Assembly: GCF_016906305.1 (NCBI RefSeq)
Contig: NZ_JADDOL010000018.1
Coordinates: forward strand, 1-64,000
Length of the DNA stretch: 64,000 nt
Direction of reading: 5' to 3'
From: Alloalcanivorax marinus
Lineage (GTDB): Bacteria; Pseudomonadota; Gammaproteobacteria; Pseudomonadales; Alcanivoracaceae
A program made the position numbers and the translations under genes. This document shows positions 53,011 to 62,906 of the stretch, piece after piece; the first letter of the stretch is position 1; each line of letters begins with the position of its first letter. The notes beneath the pieces were generated by a model. It saw only the letters and a list, made by a program, of their open reading frames with translations. It searched no databases and had not been told where the DNA came from.

Positions 53011-54906
53011 TTAAGTTTCAACTTTTAACTTCTTCTTTTTTCTTCTCAGGAATCTTCCCGGATCCAGCGCCTCCAGCAATGGCCCGTCCGCCGGGGGCGG
53101 CGCGTCGCTGATGCGGTCGGCCAGGATCTCCGCGCACAGCGGCGTGCCGGTGAGGCCGCGGCTGCCGTGGGCGATGTTCAGCCACAGCCCGGGCAGGGCG
53201 GTGGAACCGTCCCCGTCCGGGTCCGGCAGGGGCCCGGTCAGGGGCAGAAAGTCGGTGCTCTGGCAGCGGAAGCCCACCCGCCGTTCGACCACCTGGATGG
53301 CGTCGCCGCCCAGTTCCGCCCAGCGGTCCGGCAGGTACTGGCGCAGCTGGGCCAGGTTGGCCCGGTCGTCGTCGTCCCGGGGCGCCGGGTCCCCATCGTG
53401 CAGATCGAAGGTGGCGCCCACGCAGTGCAGTCCGTCCAGGGCCGGTGTCAGGTAACCGCCGTGGCAGCGCGCCCGCTCCCAGGCGGCGCTGGCCGCGGTG
53501 GCCCGGCAATAGCTGACCTGGCCGCGAATCCGTTTGAGCGGCAGATCGCCCAGTTCGCGGCCCGACACCTCCAGATCGCGGGCGGCGCCGGCGGTGGCGA
53601 TGACGATGGCATCGGCGGTCCGCTCACTGCCATCGTCGAGCACCGCCACGGCGGGGGTGCCGGGGCGCAGCCCGCCGAGTGTACGGCGCTCCACGGTAAT
53701 GGCCGGGTGGTCGAGCAGGGCGGCGCACCAGGCCGGCGGGTTCAGGTAGCCACCGCCGCGCAGTTCGGCGCTGTGTTCGCCGGCCACCAGCAGGGTGTCC
53801 GGCCAGGCGCCGCTGTCGGCGGCGGCGCGGATCTTGGCGCTCTGCTTGTCGTCCACGTAGTGCTGGACCACGCCGTTCAGAGCGCCCTGGCCGTGGCCCG
53901 GGAAGCGGTACCGGCGCAGCCAGCGCAGGGCGTGGCCGTAGCTCAACTGATAGAACCGGTTCTGGGCGGTGAGGTGGGGGCTGGGGGTGCTGTAGACCAC
54001 GCCGGCCCGGTTGCCGGAGGCGCCCCGGGCGATGCCCGCCGGGTCCAGCACCGTCACCTGCCAGCCCCGTTCCGCCAGGGCCCGGGCGCTGGTGGCGCCG
54101 GCCAGCCCGGCCCCGGCCACCAGGGCGGTGCCCCGTCGCAAGGTGGCGGGCCGCCAGGGCGGATCGCCGGCTTCGCTCCGCTCGCCCACCACCATGTGCC
54201 GTTTATGGCCGAAGCCGTCGATCCGGCGTACCCGGAAGCCGGCCTCCTGCAGGCCCCGGCGCACGGCGCCGGCGGCGGTGAACGTGGCCAGGGTGGCGCC
54301 GGGGCGGCTGTGGGCCGCCAGCGCCCGGAACAGGGCCGGCTGCCACATGTCCGCGTTGCGGGCCGGCGCGAAGCCGTCCAGAAACCAGGCATCCACCCGG
54401 GCCGGGCACAGCCGCCACAGCGGCTCCGCCTCGCCCAGCATCAGGGTCAGGCTGACGTTGTCCGCCAGCCACAGGCGGTGGCAGCCCGGCGATGCCGGCG
54501 GGTACTGGTCGCGCAAGGCGTCGCACAAGGCCGCCCAGCGGGACTCACCGTCGGGCGCCGGCCAGGCGGCCAGGGCCCGCGCCAGGTCGTCGCCGCCGAG
54601 CGGGTGCTTTTCCACCGAGAACAGGTCCAGCCGCGCCCCCGCCGGCGCCCGGGCCAGGAACAGGTCGGCGGCCAGCAGCATGTTCAGGCCGGTGCCGAAG
54701 CCGGTCTCGCCGATCACGAACAGGTCGCCATCGGTGAGGGCGGCGAAGCGTTCCGGCAGCCGGTTGCCGTCGAGAAACACATAGTGGCTTTCGGCGCGGC
54801 CGTCCTGGCGCGAGAAATAGGGGTCGTCGTAGTCGGTGGCCACCGGCGTGCGGTCCTGCCAGTGCAGGCGCGCGGGGCGGATCGGGGCGAAATCGCCGAT
54901 GGACAT
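53011..54906 (-). CDS. mnmC: Bifunctional tRNA U34 modification enzyme MnmC
   Basis: 631 residues. The N-terminal methyltransferase part (about 1-245) has GETGFGTGLN (SAM site) and DAWFLDGFAPARN. The C-terminal FAD oxidase (about 255-610) begins with LVAGAGLAGATSARALAERG and contains GASGNRAGVV and HGSRGLTGTPL. It converts cmnm5s2U to nm5s2U and then mnm5s2U at the wobble base of several tRNAs. The C-terminus ends in a Lys-rich tail encoded by a low-complexity stretch that also contains a 15-bp repeat (see 53016-53030). It is divergent from the AEC permease. Confidence 0.95.
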   Translation of the reverse strand: MSIGDFAPIRPARLHWQDRTPVATDYDDPYFSRQDGRAESHYVFLDGNRLPERFAALTDGDLFVIGETGFGTGLNMLLAADLFLARAPAGARLDLFSVEKHPLGGDDLARALAAWPAPDGESRWAALCDALRDQYPPASPGCHRLWLADNVSLTLMLGEAEPLWRLCPARVDAWFLDGFAPARNADMWQPALFRALAAHSRPGATLATFTAAGAVRRGLQEAGFRVRRIDGFGHKRHMVVGERSEAGDPPWRPATLRRGTALVAGAGLAGATSARALAERGWQVTVLDPAGIARGASGNRAGVVYSTPSPHLTAQNRFYQLSYGHALRWLRRYRFPGHGQGALNGVVQHYVDDKQSAKIRAAADSGAWPDTLLVAGEHSAELRGGGYLNPPAWCAALLDHPAITVERRTLGGLRPGTPAVAVLDDGSERTADAIVIATAGAARDLEVSGRELGDLPLKRIRGQVSYCRATAASAAWERARCHGGYLTPALDGLHCVGATFDLHDGDPAPRDDDDRANLAQLRQYLPDRWAELGGDAIQVVERRVGFRCQSTDFLPLTGPLPDPDGDGSTALPGLWLNIAHGSRGLTGTPLCAEILADRISDAPPPADGPLLEALDPGRFLRRKKKKLKVET

Positions 54907-54985
54907 GATGGGGCGGTCTCCTCACACTACGCCGCTCGATGGGGCGGGCCGGCGGTGCCGGGCGCGCCGGGGCGGAGATAGTAGC

Positions 54986-55864
54986 ATGCTGGTAAAAATC
55001 TGGGCGGTGATGGCGCCGGTGCTGGCCTGCGCCGGCATCGGTTTTTTCTGGGGCCGCAGCGGCCGGCCCTTCGACATGCGCATGGTCACCGCCCTGGTGA
55101 CCACCGTGGCCACCCCCTGTCTGATCGTCGCCACCCTGGGCAAGAGCGATCTGGATCTGGCCGCCCTGGCGCGGGTCACCGGCCTGTTCCTGGCGGTGCT
55201 CACCGTCACCGGGCTGGTGGCCTGGCTGGCGCTGCGGCTGTCCGGTCGTCCCCTGCGGGTGTTCCTGCCGTCGATGATGTTCCCCAACACCGGCAATATG
55301 GGTTTGCCGCTGTCCATGCTGGCGTTCGGCGACCACGGCCTGGCCCTGGGGCTGGCCTGGATGATGCTGACCTCGGTGGTGCAATTTTCCTTCGGCCTGG
55401 CCGTGGTCAGCGGCCAGGGCTTGTCCTGGAAGCTGTTCCGGCACCCGATTCTGGTGTCGGTGGTGATCGCCGTGGCCATGGTGCTGTTCCGGGTGCGCCT
55501 GCCGGAGTGGCTGTTCAACAGCGTGCAACTGATCGGCGACCTGACCATCCCGCTGATGCTGATTACCCTGGGCGTGTCGCTGTCGCAGTTGCGGGTGCGT
55601 CACGCCGGACCCGGCGCCGCTTTCTCGGTGCTGCGGCTGGTGCTGGGGTTCGCCGCCGCCTGGCTGGTTTGCGAACTGGCCGGGGTGGAGGGCGTGCTGC
55701 GCGGTGTGATTCTGATCCAGTCCACCATGCCGGTGGCGGTGTTCAACTATCTGCTGGCGCAGACCTACCGTCAGGGCCCGGAGGAAGTGGCCGCCATGGT
55801 GGTGTTTTCCACGCTGCTGTCGTTCCTGACACTGCCGCTGCTGCTGGCGGTGGCCTTGCCCTGA
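54986..55864 (+). CDS. AEC-family transporter (auxin efflux carrier type)
   Basis: 292 residues with about ten membrane helices arranged as two inverted halves. FPNTGNMGLPLSML near residues 99-112 and IQSTMPVAVFNYLLA near 249-263 are the crossover motifs of the family. AEC proteins in bacteria export or exchange malate, malonate or other small acids. ATG at 54986 with GGAG upstream. Its last 94 bp overlap the end of the convergent lipoprotein gene. Confidence 0.9.
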   Translation: MLVKIWAVMAPVLACAGIGFFWGRSGRPFDMRMVTALVTTVATPCLIVATLGKSDLDLAALARVTGLFLAVLTVTGLVAWLALRLSGRPLRVFLPSMMFPNTGNMGLPLSMLAFGDHGLALGLAWMMLTSVVQFSFGLAVVSGQGLSWKLFRHPILVSVVIAVAMVLFRVRLPEWLFNSVQLIGDLTIPLMLITLGVSLSQLRVRHAGPGAAFSVLRLVLGFAAAWLVCELAGVEGVLRGVILIQSTMPVAVFNYLLAQTYRQGPEEVAAMVVFSTLLSFLTLPLLLAVALP

Positions 55865-56484
55865 TAGGCGCGGAATTCCGCCAGCGCCCGCTTGCTCAGC
55901 CGCAGTAGCGCGGTGGTGTCCCGGTCCCGGGACGCCGCTTCCAGCCGGATGAAATGCCCCGGCCCGCTGGTCAGCAGCAGCGTCTCGTAGAGCGGCCGGC
56001 GGTCCGGCCGGTTGATCAGCCAGGCGCCGCTGGCGGTGACGTGCCCTTCCAGATCGAACAGGCGCTCGCCGACGAAGCGGATCGACTGATCGGCGCTGTT
56101 GTAGACCCGGTTGACGCGCTGCTGGCGGAGCTGGCCGTAATGGCCGCTGACGATGCGCGTGTCGCTGAGGTCCTGCCAGCCGCCGGGCAGGCCATAGAGC
56201 GTCAGCCGCAGGCGGGTGTCGGCGTTGGCGAACCGCCACTGCCGCCAGCCGTCCTCGCCGGGGCGGCTGACGGTGCCGTCGCCGTCCAGCCCGGCCAGCC
56301 GCGCCGGGGCCCGGTAGCCGTCCAGCCGCGCCGGCGGCGCGCTCACCGCCCGGGGCAGGGTGCCGCCGCCACGCAGGTCGGGCAGGCCGCGCGGGGCCGG
56401 CGTCTGGCAGCCGGCCAACAGGGCCGGCAGCAGCACGGCCAGCAGCCACGGGATAACGGATTTCGGTCCGGCGTTCGGCAACAT
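55771..56484 (-). CDS. Putative lipoprotein of unknown function
   Basis: 237 residues. Signal peptide with LLAGC lipobox (Cys26), then a Pro-rich stretch and a beta-rich domain (about 45-200) without a family I can name. The last 28 residues, rich in Ser and Thr, are encoded opposite the end of the AEC permease gene. GGGGG precedes the ATG. It is divergent from the hybrid histidine kinase, with 114 bp between the two starts. Confidence 0.7.
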   Translation of the reverse strand: MLPNAGPKSVIPWLLAVLLPALLAGCQTPAPRGLPDLRGGGTLPRAVSAPPARLDGYRAPARLAGLDGDGTVSRPGEDGWRQWRFANADTRLRLTLYGLPGGWQDLSDTRIVSGHYGQLRQQRVNRVYNSADQSIRFVGERLFDLEGHVTASGAWLINRPDRRPLYETLLLTSGPGHFIRLEAASRDRDTTALLRLSKRALAEFRAYQGKATASSSGSVRNDSSVENTTMAATSSGP

Positions 56485-56598
56485 GATTCCCCCTGATAAT
56501 CCAAAAAACCGCGTATGCGGTTCAAGGACCCGGCCATGATAAAGTGCCGGAAAGGCCTTGGCACGCCCCGCCCGGCAGACGGACCCAGGGGGAGACGA

Positions 56599-59136
56599 GT
56601 GGCGGAACGAAAAAAATACCCGGCCATCCTGTTGCTGGTGAGTCTGGTCACCTTGCCCTTTCTGGTGGTGGCGACGCTGGTGTTCCAGCATCGCTGGGAC
56701 CGGCACTCCCATTATCTGGCCATGGCCGACGACATTCAGCTGTTCCGCACCGGCATGGCGGTTGTCGCGCCCCTGGAACGGGTGCGCGATTTTTCCCCGG
56801 TGGTGGCGCGCTCGCCGCTGCCGCCGCTGCAGGAACGCTGGCAGGGCGCCCGCGACCTGACCGAGCTGCGCATGGGCGCCTTTCTGGAAGCACTCGGTGC
56901 ACGGTCGGTGCCGGGCCTTCAGGACCACGCACGGGCGCTGCGGCGGGACTGGCGGGAATGGCGTCCGCCGCTGGCGCTGGACGGCACCGCCGCCGCCTTT
57001 GACAGCGTCGAGCAGGTCAACGAGCGGCTTTACGACACCCTGGCGGCGGTGCTCTACATGGCCGACCTGGCCGCCCGCACCCGCCCGCGCCCCAATGAAG
57101 CCCTGTCCCTGACGCTCACCGGCCTGCACGAACTGCGTCGGGAGCTGGGTGTGATCCGGGCGGTGGGCTTGTTTGCCGCCGCCGGCGACGGTCTGCTCGG
57201 CGAACAGGATCGCGACCGTCTGACCCGGGCGGTGGCGCGGCTGGGTGAGCGGCTGCTGTTGGTGGAGGGGCAGGTGGGGACCCTGGCCACGCGGGCCGAC
57301 GACAATGCGCTTCGCGAGCGCTGGCGAAGCCTGCGCGCGGAGCTGGCCGACTACCTGATCTGGGCGGATGAGAATCTGATCCGCACGGTGCCGGTGACGG
57401 TGTCCTGGCAGAGGGTGGTGGCGGAAAGCGGCGCCCGCCACGCCGCCCTCAACGGCTTCGACGAAGCGGTGGTGGATCTGGCCGCGCGGCTGGTGGCCCG
57501 GGGCCAGGAACGGTCGGACTTCAAGACCGCGTGGATGATGGGCGGCCTGCTGTTGCTGTATCTGGGCGTGCTCACCGCCAGCCTGATGTTCCTGCACCTG
57601 GCCGGCCGCGCCATTCGCGGGCGCGCGGAAGTGCGCGCCAAAAGCCAGTTTCTGGCGCGCATGAGCCACGAAATCCGTACCCCGCTCAACGGCGTGCTGG
57701 GGCTGGCGGAGCTGCTGCGCGAAACCAATCCCTCGCCCCGCCAGCAGGATTACATCGGCCTGATCGAGAACGCCGGGCGCACCCTCAATACGCTGGTCAA
57801 CGATGTGCTCGATTACTCCAAGCTGGAAGCCGGCAAGCTGGAACTGGAGATCGACGCCTTCGACCCGGCGGCGGTGGTGATCGACTGCGCGCACATGTTC
57901 AGCCTGCCGGCCAGCGACAACGGCGACCTGGTGCTGGTGGACGTGGCCCCGGATCTGCCGGCGGCGGTGCGCGGTGACGCGCCCCGGCTGCGCCAGATTC
58001 TTACCAATCTGATTTCCAACGCGGTCAAGTTCACCCGCCACGGCTGGGTGCGGGTGAGTGCCGGCTGCCAGCCCCTGGACGAAGGCCGGGTGATGCTGAC
58101 CTTCGTCGTGGAGGACAGCGGCCTGGGCATGAGCAAGGAGGAGCAGCACCGCCTGTTTCAGCATTTCAGCCAGGCGTCGGCCTCGGTGGCGCGGCGCTTC
58201 GGCGGCACCGGGCTGGGCCTGTCCATCAGTCAGGAACTGGTGCGTCTGATGGGCGGCGACATCCAGCTGCGCAGCGCCCCAGGCCAGGGGGCCCGCTTCC
58301 AGTTCAGCCTGCCGATGCCGGTGGAAACGCCGCCGGTGCCGATGGCCGACGCCGGCCGCGAGCCGGCGCTGGTCTGGGATCAGGTCGGTAATCTCAAGGC
58401 GCTGCTGGCCGGCGACGCACGCTTTGATCATGTCACCGTGGTCACCGGTCTGGCGGCGGTGCGCGAGGCCCTGGCCAACGCCCCGGTCGCCCATTTGCTG
58501 GTGCACGGCGTCACCGACGGAGTGCTGCTGGACCAGGGGCTGGCGCCGGCGCGGCGGCGCAGCGCCGGCTTCCGCCCGGTGCTGCTGTGCGGCATGCGCG
58601 AGAGCGGTGAGGTGGTGATGCGCGACGACATCACCCTGGTGCGGCGGGCGGTGCTCACCGTGGCCGAGCTGCAGCAGCTGCTCAGTGACAGCGGTCCCGG
58701 GCGGGTGCCGTTGATCGCCCAGCGCGAGCCGGAGGAAGCACGCAGTGGTCTGCGCGTGCTGGTGGCGGAGGACAACCCGGTGAATCAGATGGTGACGCGG
58801 GGCTATCTGGAGCGGCTCGGCGTGCCCGGCCCGGTGCTGGGCGACGACGGTCGTCAGGCCCTGGACCGGTTCGCCGAGGGCGGCGGCGCCTACCGGCTGG
58901 TGCTGATGGATCTGGATATGCCGGTGATGGACGGCTTCGAAAGCGCCCGCCGGATGCGCGCCCTGGAACGGGAAAACGGCTGGCAGCCGGCGGTGATCCT
59001 GGCGCTCAGCGCCCACGTCATGCCCGAGTACGCGCGCCGCATCAAGGAGGTGGACATGGACGGGCAGTTGATCAAGCCGCTGACCCTGAGCGCCATGCAG
59101 GCGGCCCTGCATCAATACCTGAGCGGCCCGCCCTAG
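56599..59136 (+). CDS. Hybrid sensor histidine kinase with C-terminal receiver domain
   Basis: 845 residues from GTG 56599, which follows GGGGGAGA; an ATG at 56515 would add 28 unlikely residues. TM1 is at about 8-29, a periplasmic sensor of about 280 residues follows with no family I recognise, and TM2 is at about 313-336. HisKA has His357 in MSHEIRTPLNG; the ATPase has NAVKFTRHG near 470 and GGTGLGLSIS near 534. A degenerate receiver-like segment (about 590-710) comes next, then a true receiver with EDN near 727 and phospho-accepting Asp771 in LVLMDLDMPVMDG. No partner regulator is adjacent, so phosphate is probably passed on elsewhere. Confidence 0.92.
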   Translation: MAERKKYPAILLLVSLVTLPFLVVATLVFQHRWDRHSHYLAMADDIQLFRTGMAVVAPLERVRDFSPVVARSPLPPLQERWQGARDLTELRMGAFLEALGARSVPGLQDHARALRRDWREWRPPLALDGTAAAFDSVEQVNERLYDTLAAVLYMADLAARTRPRPNEALSLTLTGLHELRRELGVIRAVGLFAAAGDGLLGEQDRDRLTRAVARLGERLLLVEGQVGTLATRADDNALRERWRSLRAELADYLIWADENLIRTVPVTVSWQRVVAESGARHAALNGFDEAVVDLAARLVARGQERSDFKTAWMMGGLLLLYLGVLTASLMFLHLAGRAIRGRAEVRAKSQFLARMSHEIRTPLNGVLGLAELLRETNPSPRQQDYIGLIENAGRTLNTLVNDVLDYSKLEAGKLELEIDAFDPAAVVIDCAHMFSLPASDNGDLVLVDVAPDLPAAVRGDAPRLRQILTNLISNAVKFTRHGWVRVSAGCQPLDEGRVMLTFVVEDSGLGMSKEEQHRLFQHFSQASASVARRFGGTGLGLSISQELVRLMGGDIQLRSAPGQGARFQFSLPMPVETPPVPMADAGREPALVWDQVGNLKALLAGDARFDHVTVVTGLAAVREALANAPVAHLLVHGVTDGVLLDQGLAPARRRSAGFRPVLLCGMRESGEVVMRDDITLVRRAVLTVAELQQLLSDSGPGRVPLIAQREPEEARSGLRVLVAEDNPVNQMVTRGYLERLGVPGPVLGDDGRQALDRFAEGGGAYRLVLMDLDMPVMDGFESARRMRALERENGWQPAVILALSAHVMPEYARRIKEVDMDGQLIKPLTLSAMQAALHQYLSGPP

Positions 59137-59157
59137 AGCGGTGGTCGCGCCGCGACC
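59135..59157. repeat. Variant REP unit
   Basis: AGAGCGGTGGTCGCGCCGCG followed by ACC resembles the GGTGGTC-type REP between zipA and ligA. It overlaps the kinase stop codon region and may serve as a transcript-end hairpin. Confidence 0.5.
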
Positions 59158-59184
59158 CACCGCCGTATCAAAGTCGGACAGGGA

Positions 59185-60420
<1,236 letters not shown>

Positions 60421-60470
60421 GGTGGTCCTCATGGCGGTGGCGCGAAGAACGTAGGGATCATCAAGGTGGC

Positions 60471-60520
60471 GATACTGTCGATCGCGATACTTTTGATCGC
60501 GATACTGTCGATCGCGATAG
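60471..60520. repeat. 15-bp tandem repeat in the cmoB upstream region
   Basis: GATACTGTCGATCGC (60471-60485), GATACTTTTGATCGC (60486-60500), GATACTGTCGATCGC (60501-60515), then GATAG. Each unit contains part of the palindrome GCGATCGC or CGATCG. It sits midway between two divergent genes. Confidence 0.85.
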
Positions 60521-60599
60521 TGTGCCCCGACTGGCGCGGTCCGTGCGGGCCAATCGCGCCGTGTTGCGCGGCCCCACCGGCGTGCGGATAATCGCGCCC

Positions 60600-61565
60600 A
60601 TGCTGGAAACCTACCTGGATGAACTGAACGCCGGTCTGGCCCCGCTGCTGGGCGAGCACGCCGCGCCGGTCATGACGCTGAGCCGCGAACGGCTGCTCGA
60701 CAAGCCCCATGGTGACCTGCCGCGCTGGCGCGCCGCCGTGGACGCCTTGCCCGCCGGCCCGGCGCCCTGCCACCTGGACCGCGACACCCTCACCGTGGGC
60801 GCCCCCGGCGACGCCGACCCGGAAGCCCTGCGCCGCGCCCTGGAAGGCCTGATGCCCTGGCGCAAGGGGCCCTTTGAGTTCTTCGGCCTGCCCGTCGATA
60901 CCGAGTGGCGCTCCGATTGGAAATGGCGGCGGGTGGCGCCGCACCTGTCCGACCTGCGTGGCCGCCGGGTGCTGGACGTGGGCTGTGGCAGCGGCTACCA
61001 CGGCTGGCGCATGCTCGGCGCCGGCGCCGATACCGTCCTGGGCATCGACCCCACGCCGTTGTTCCTGATGCAGTATCTGGCGGTGCGCCGCTACGCGCCG
61101 GCGGCGCCGTTCTGGTTCGCGCCTCTGCGCATGGAGGAACTGCCCGCCGATTCCCGGGCGTTCGATACGGTGTTCTCCATGGGCGTGCTCTACCACCGCC
61201 GGTCGCCCCTGGACCATCTGATGGAACTGGCCGGCGCCCTGCGTCCCGGCGGGGAGCTGGTGCTGGAAACCCTGGTGGTGGAGGGCGACGGCCATACCGT
61301 GCTGATGCCGGAAAGCCGCTATGCGGCCATGCGCAATGTGTTCTTCCTGCCCAGCGCCGCGCACCTGGCGGTGTGGCTGCGGCGGTGCGGCTTCGAGGCG
61401 GTGCGCTGCGTGGACGAGGGCGTGACCACCACCGACGAGCAGCGCGCCACCGAGTGGATGCGGTTCCAGTCGCTGCCCGACTTTCTCGATCCGCACGATC
61501 CCACCCGCACCCGGGAAGGCCACCCGGCGCCCCGCCGGGCGGTGCTGATCGCCCGCAGGCCCTAG
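60600..61565 (+). CDS. cmoB: tRNA U34 carboxymethyltransferase CmoB
   Basis: 321 residues, against 323 in E. coli. [15 protein letters not shown] (about 124-138) is the SAM site, [11 protein letters not shown] and [14 protein letters not shown] follow as in CmoB, and [19 protein letters not shown] plus [11 protein letters not shown] close the protein. It transfers a carboxymethyl group from carboxy-SAM to ho5U34 of tRNA. The usual neighbour cmoA, which makes carboxy-SAM, is not upstream here. There is no clear ribosome-binding site; the ATG at 60600 matches the family start. It overlaps the next, convergent gene by 4 bp. Confidence 0.95.
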   Translation: MLETYLDELNAGLAPLLGEHAAPVMTLSRERLLDKPHGDLPRWRAAVDALPAGPAPCHLDRDTLTVGAPGDADPEALRRALEGLMPWRKGPFEFFGLPVDTEWRSDWKWRRVAPHLSDLRGRRVLDVGCGSGYHGWRMLGAGADTVLGIDPTPLFLMQYLAVRRYAPAAPFWFAPLRMEELPADSRAFDTVFSMGVLYHRRSPLDHLMELAGALRPGGELVLETLVVEGDGHTVLMPESRYAAMRNVFFLPSAAHLAVWLRRCGFEAVRCVDEGVTTTDEQRATEWMRFQSLPDFLDPHDPTRTREGHPAPRRAVLIARRP

Positions 61566-62335
61566 TCCGCGCGGGCGGTGGGGGCGCCCGGCAGCAGCGA
61601 CGCCTCCAGCAGATGGTCGATCAGACGCAGCCGGGTGGGTTCATCCAGCCGCCGCAGAGCCGGCGACAGGGCGCGCACCAGAATGCCCTCGCCGTGGCGG
61701 CTGAGCGTTTCCACCAACTGGCAGAACTGGCGCGGCGGGTCCTGTTTCTCCAGCGGGTCGGGACTGTCCCCTTTGCGTGGCGGTGGGTGGGCGACGGACG
61801 CTTGCGGCGCCGGCCGTTGCCGAAGGCGCAGAGCCCGGCGTGACAGCACCGGGTCCGGACCGTCCTCCTCCGCGGCCAGCAGACACAGGGTGTCCATCAC
61901 CAGCTCGCGGATCGGTTCGTGGTGGCCGGGCTCGGCGCTGTCGGTGTCGGCCACATGCACCGCCATGGTGGTGGACAATTGCAGCACCCGTTCCGGCAAG
62001 GTGAAGCGGGTGTGTTCGAACCAGTCCCTCAGGCGGTGGGCCAGACCCACCGCCCCTTCCACTGAAGTGCCCGGCAGGCACAGCACCAGATAGCCGCGCT
62101 GCCAGGTCACCAGGGCGTCTTCCTGGCGCACCCGTTGTTCCATGGCGCGGGCCAGCTGCCGTTGCAGGGCACGCAGCTGGTCGCCGCCCAGTTCCCGACC
62201 CAGGGCGGTCAGGTCCTTGAGCTGAATCGCCAGCAGAGATAATGGCAGTCGATAGCGCTGGCACAGGGACACCAACGGTGTCAGCGGGTTAAGACTTTGA
62301 CTTTGTACGCGGGTGGTGTCCGTCCCGGAGGTCAT
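61562..62335 (-). CDS. Degenerate GGDEF-like domain protein
   Basis: 257 residues from ATG 62335. Residues 20-105 resemble a diguanylate cyclase: [18 protein letters not shown] matches the usual CRRYGRPLSLLMLDID region, and [19 protein letters not shown] matches the GGEEF strand, but the GGDEF residues are replaced by WQRGY, so it cannot be a cyclase. The second half (about 105-257) is helical, with a Pro/Arg-rich linker. It may bind c-di-GMP or act as a protein partner. The similarity is my own reading of the sequence and needs a profile search. Confidence 0.6.
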   Translation of the reverse strand: MTSGTDTTRVQSQSLNPLTPLVSLCQRYRLPLSLLAIQLKDLTALGRELGGDQLRALQRQLARAMEQRVRQEDALVTWQRGYLVLCLPGTSVEGAVGLAHRLRDWFEHTRFTLPERVLQLSTTMAVHVADTDSAEPGHHEPIRELVMDTLCLLAAEEDGPDPVLSRRALRLRQRPAPQASVAHPPPRKGDSPDPLEKQDPPRQFCQLVETLSRHGEGILVRALSPALRRLDEPTRLRLIDHLLEASLLPGAPTARAD

Positions 62336-62505
62336 ACTGTGATCCCGTGTCGAAGTTATTATTCGCTCCTGCGTTGCACGGGCCATCCCTGGCAGTATGT
62401 GACACGCATCATAGTAAGTGTTTTGCTAAGCAATACTTCCCATCCGTACCAACGGTTACATTAATACCCGGTTCGGTTACGAATCGGTTATCGGGGCCGC
62501 CATTG

Positions 62506-62823
62506 ATGACCACCGTTCTGCTGACCGCCTTGCTGACCGCCGCCATCACCGTGGCGGTGCTGGCGCTGTGGGCGCATTATTTTTTACTCCCCACCCTGCG
62601 TCGCCGGCTGCGCGCCGACCTGGAGGAAGAGGCCCGCAACGCCGCGGACCTGATCGCCGCCCGGGTGGAGGAGGCCGTCAAACGCGGCATCAACGACGGC
62701 GTGCGCAATCTGCCGACCCGGGAAATGATCGAGGAAACCAGCCGCAGCCTGGCGCGCACCAGCACCGAAATGGTGGGCGAGCGGCTGAGCAGGTTCTTTG
62801 CCAAGAAAGGGGATCGCGACTGA
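62506..62823 (+). CDS. Small membrane-anchored protein of unknown function
   Basis: 105 residues. An N-terminal membrane helix (VLLTALLTAAITVAVLALWA, about 4-23) is followed by basic and acidic helices (RRRLRADLEEEARNAADLIA). The arrangement of one anchor and a coiled soluble tail resembles YhcB-type proteins, but I see no sequence match. The last residues GDRD and the stop are part of a REP arm. It is divergent from the GGDEF-like gene; between them an imperfect dyad around TTGCTAAGCAA (62423-62433) may be an operator. Confidence 0.6.
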   Translation: MTTVLLTALLTAAITVAVLALWAHYFLLPTLRRRLRADLEEEARNAADLIAARVEEAVKRGINDGVRNLPTREMIEETSRSLARTSTEMVGERLSRFFAKKGDRD

Positions 62824-62906
62824 AGCGGAGGGCCGCCCCGTCGCTGCTACGCAACCATGCATCTCGCGGCGGGAGGGGCGGGGCGGTCCCCCGCTTCAGT
62901 CGCGAT
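62813..62906. repeat. REP-derived inverted repeat forming two gene ends
   Basis: ATCGCGACTGAAGCGG (62813-62828) and its exact complement CCGCTTCAGTCGCGAT (62891-62906) flank a GC-rich loop. The left arm contains the stop codon of the small membrane protein and the right arm that of the UbiJ-like gene; both proteins end in Arg-Asp. Confidence 0.85.

Noticed and set aside
60471-60520. CRISPR-like array
   Set aside because: The 15-bp units are directly adjacent with no spacers, and no cas gene is present.
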